From the NCBI GenBank assembly GCA_934232845.1, contig CAKQGD010000076.1:1-6443 (forward strand): a stretch of DNA of 6,443 nt, read 5' to 3'. This DNA is from an uncultured Oscillospiraceae bacterium. Its GTDB lineage: Bacteria > Bacillota > Clostridia > Oscillospirales > Ruminococcaceae. The notes beneath the pieces are model-generated. The model had not been told where the DNA came from. It was given only the letters and a program-made list of their open reading frames with translations, and made no database searches. Position 1 is the first letter of the stretch, and the number at the start of each line of letters is the position of its first letter. Shown in pieces: positions 4,948 to 6,443 of the stretch. Made by a program: the position numbers and the translations under genes.

Positions 4948-5660
4948 AAAAGCTTTGGATATGGGTTTGGACACTGTGGAACGCGGTTCTGCATTTTTTC
5001 GGTGTGCGGCGATATGTGCATTATATCAACGGCCCGGAGACGCTGCCGGCCCCGCTTACCCGTGAGGAGGAGAAAGAGGCGTTTCACCGTCTGGAAGAAA
5101 ACGACCCCAGCGCACGGGAAACTTTGATTGTTCATAATCTTCGCCTTGTAGTTTACATTGCCAAAAAGTTCGAGAGCACGGGCTACTGCGTCGAGGATTT
5201 GATTTCCATCGGAACGATTGGATTGATCAAGGCGGTCAATACCTTTTGCCCCTCTAGGGGAATCAAGCTTGCGACCTATGCATCGCGCTGTATTGAGAAT
5301 GAGATTCTGATGTATCTCAGAAAATGTCAGCCGCTGAAAAATGAAGTTTCGATTGATGAGCCGCTCAACATTGATTGGGACGGCAACGAGCTTCTGCTTT
5401 CGGATATTCTCGGCACGGACCCGGATTCGATCAGCCGCCCTATCGAAGCGGATGATGAACGGGTAATTTTGAGGGAGGCAATTGAGCGGCTTGAAGAACG
5501 TGAACGCACGATTATGAAGCTGCGCTTCGGATTTACCGACGGAATGGAACGAACGCAGAAACAGGTGGCGGACCGCATCGGGATCAGTCAGTCATATATT
5601 TCCAGATTGGAAAAACGAATCATCAAGCGTCTGCGCCGTGAACTTGCGAAAAATCTGTGA
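4944..5660 (+). CDS. sigE: RNA polymerase sporulation sigma factor sigma-E precursor
   Basis: Sigma-E is the early mother-cell sigma factor of sporulation, made as an inactive membrane-bound precursor. At 238 residues it matches B. subtilis SigE in length. The pro-region MKKLWIWVWTLWNAVLHFFG is amphipathic and unusually rich in Trp (5, 7, 9, 12); by alignment with the B. subtilis protein, cleavage should fall near His26-Tyr27. Region 2 (about 59-128) includes NLRLVVYIAKKFESTG, EDLISIGTIGLIKAVNTF and KLATYASRCIENEILMYLR, nearly identical to known SigE. VSIDEPLNIDWDGNELLLSDILGTD (135-159) is also diagnostic. Region 4 (about 176-235) holds the DNA-binding helix-turn-helix TQKQVADRIGISQSYISRLEKRIIKRLR (204-231). 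The ribosome-binding site AGAGGAGG (about 4925-4932) lies within the end of spoIIGA, and the genes overlap by four bases. The next gene is not sigG, unlike the common arrangement. Confidence 0.98.
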   Translation: MKKLWIWVWTLWNAVLHFFGVRRYVHYINGPETLPAPLTREEEKEAFHRLEENDPSARETLIVHNLRLVVYIAKKFESTGYCVEDLISIGTIGLIKAVNTFCPSRGIKLATYASRCIENEILMYLRKCQPLKNEVSIDEPLNIDWDGNELLLSDILGTDPDSISRPIEADDERVILREAIERLEERERTIMKLRFGFTDGMERTQKQVADRIGISQSYISRLEKRIIKRLRRELAKNL

Positions 5661-5684
5661 TTCTTTTTTGAAAAAAGGGTTTCA

Positions 5685-5705
5685 GCGGTGGATTTTTGTC
5701 ACCGC
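5685..5705. promoter_or_regulatory. Inverted repeat over the -35 of the promoter after sigE
   Basis: GCGGTG (5685-5690) and CACCGC (5700-5705) are a perfect 6-bp inverted repeat with a nine-base A/T-rich centre (GATTTTTGT). It straddles the -35 region (5689-5694) of the promoter below, a plausible position for a repressor operator. It could instead be a weak hairpin at the end of the sigE transcript; no T run follows it. Flanking CAG/CTG bases extend the symmetry imperfectly. Confidence 0.4.
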
Positions 5706-5717
5706 ATCTGCTATAAT
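5689..5717 (+). promoter_or_regulatory. Extended -10 promoter before the FAD dehydrogenase gene
   Basis: TGGATT (5689-5694), a 17-base spacer, then TGC-TATAAT with a perfect -10 at 5712-5717 and the extended TG at 5709-5710. Transcription would start near 5724. The strong -10 should compensate for the fair -35. A terminator lies directly downstream, about 15 bases after the predicted start. Confidence 0.75.
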
Positions 5718-5737
5718 GACTCTGGGCTTGTTTGCGG

Positions 5738-5772
5738 AAACGCGGGAACAGAAAGTCTGCTCCCGCGTTTTT
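5738..5772 (+). terminator. Intrinsic terminator or attenuator in the leader of the FAD gene
   Basis: AAACGCGGGA (5738-5747) pairs with TCCCGCGTTT (5761-5770); inside, CAGA-AAG-TCTG (5749-5759) extends the hairpin past one A/C mismatch. The stem runs into TTTTT (5768-5772). It may end the spoIIGA-sigE transcript, which has no better terminator, but it also lies between the 5689-5717 promoter and the FAD gene, so transcripts from that promoter would stop after about 50 nt unless read through. Confidence 0.82.
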
Positions 5773-5807
5773 GTCTGCGCCCGAATAAAAAACAAAGGTG
5801 ATTATGT

Positions 5808-6443
5808 ATGAAGCAGGAACGAAATACATATGATGTCGCGATTATCGGCGGCGGAATCGGCGGTCTGATGGCTGCGTATCGTCTGGCTGAGAAAAATCCC
5901 GCGCTGAAGATCGTTCTGCTGGAAAAAGGAACCGCGCTGCGCGAACGCAAATGTCCGATGATGTCCGGAAAGTCCAAGGTCTGTCTGAAATGCCCTCACT
6001 GCTCGATCATGGAGGGAATGGCGGGAGCCGGCGCTTTTTCCGACGGAAAATATGTAATTTCCACCGAATACGGCGGGTGGCTGACAGAGTATCTGCCCGA
6101 GGACGTCGTACTCGGTTATATTGAGCAGGCGGATTCGGTTCTGGTGCGGTTCGGCGCACAAAAAGAACGGTTCATGCCGAGCGACGAGTTAAAAAAGGAA
6201 TGTCTCAAGCATGACCTGCATATGCATCAGGCTCAGCTGAAGCATCTGGGAACGGATGCAAACTACAACACGATGCTGAAGCTGATCGAATCGATCGCGC
6301 AGTGTGTGGAAATCCGCACCGAGACCAATGTGACGGATGTGGATCCGCAGCGGCATCTGGTGCGTTTCTGCGAGAAAAACGGAGAAGAAGCCGAACTCTC
6401 GGCAGAACATATCATTTTTGCCGTGGGCCGCGCGGGAAGCCGC
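5808..6443 (+). CDS. FAD-dependent dehydrogenase, COG2509 type, 5' part only
   Basis: The frame is open from ATG 5808 to the window edge (212 residues), so the C-terminus is missing. The start is set by AAAGGTG (5794-5800) seven bases upstream; the ATG at 5804 is in another frame and stops after nine codons. YDVAIIGGGIGGLMAAYRLAEKNPALKIVLLEKG (8-41) is an FAD-binding Rossmann motif with GGGIGG and a terminal Glu39. RKCPMMSGKSKVCLKCPHC (47-65) places four cysteines as C-x9-C-x2-C-x2-C, followed by GAGAFSDGK (73-81) and HLGTD (146-150), all features of the uncharacterised FAD-dependent dehydrogenases of COG2509. IIFAVGRAGSR near the edge is the expected second dinucleotide-binding region. The reaction and substrate are unknown. 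Regulation may involve the promoter and terminator at 5689-5772. The family call is from memory of conserved motifs. Confidence 0.88.
   Translation, partial: MKQERNTYDVAIIGGGIGGLMAAYRLAEKNPALKIVLLEKGTALRERKCPMMSGKSKVCLKCPHCSIMEGMAGAGAFSDGKYVISTEYGGWLTEYLPEDVVLGYIEQADSVLVRFGAQKERFMPSDELKKECLKHDLHMHQAQLKHLGTDANYNTMLKLIESIAQCVEIRTETNVTDVDPQRHLVRFCEKNGEEAELSAEHIIFAVGRAGSR

Noticed and set aside
5661..5679. CTTTTTTGAAAAAAG as a terminator of sigE
   Set aside because: A pure A/T stem with almost no loop and no following T run; the hairpin at 5738-5772 is a far better terminator.

Overview
The window looks like chromosomal DNA of an endospore-forming, mid-GC Firmicute, most likely class Clostridia. 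The evidence is a spoIIGA-sigE pair, a long-form HPF, an S1-domain protein of the clostridial/YabR type, strong Shine-Dalgarno sites, sigma-A promoters with extended -10 elements, and many intrinsic terminators. The order or family (perhaps Oscillospirales) is a guess. No mobile element, CRISPR array, rRNA or tRNA was seen.

Layout. Bases 1-376 hold the 3' end of an S1-domain RNA-binding protein gene, closed by a strong terminator. A sigma-A promoter then drives hpf (560-1075), the ribosome hibernation factor. Between hpf and the next gene lies a 279-base gap with its own promoter, nested hairpins and a 14-bp terminator: a structured RNA of about 225 nt. Its terminator ends only about 11 bases before the ribosome-binding site of a THUMP/SAM RNA methyltransferase gene (1355-2476), so the RNA may be an independent small RNA, a regulatory leader of the methyltransferase, or both. 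Bases 2477-3009 carry no recognisable gene and hold terminators for the two converging units. nth (endonuclease III) lies on the minus strand at 3010-3654. Bases 3655-4077 are an unusually G-rich spacer with tandem plus-strand terminator-like hairpins and a doubtful cysteine-rich small ORF on the minus strand. The spoIIG operon follows: spoIIGA (4078-4947) overlapping sigE (4944-5660), with a candidate Spo0A-controlled promoter. A short spacer contains a strong extended -10 promoter followed at once by an intrinsic terminator. Then comes the 5' part of a COG2509-type FAD-dependent dehydrogenase gene that runs off the window at 6443.

How the genes fit together. The left half is about RNA and the ribosome: an S1 RNA-binding protein, HPF, a structured RNA and an RNA methyltransferase. 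The right half is the mother-cell sigma-E switch: SpoIIGA is the membrane protease that removes the pro-sequence of the sigma factor encoded just downstream. sigG, which commonly follows sigE in Bacillus and many Clostridia, is not the next gene here.

The most interesting signals are non-coding: the structured RNA at about 1103-1328, the promoter-terminator leader at 5689-5772, and the hairpin-rich spacer upstream of spoIIGA.
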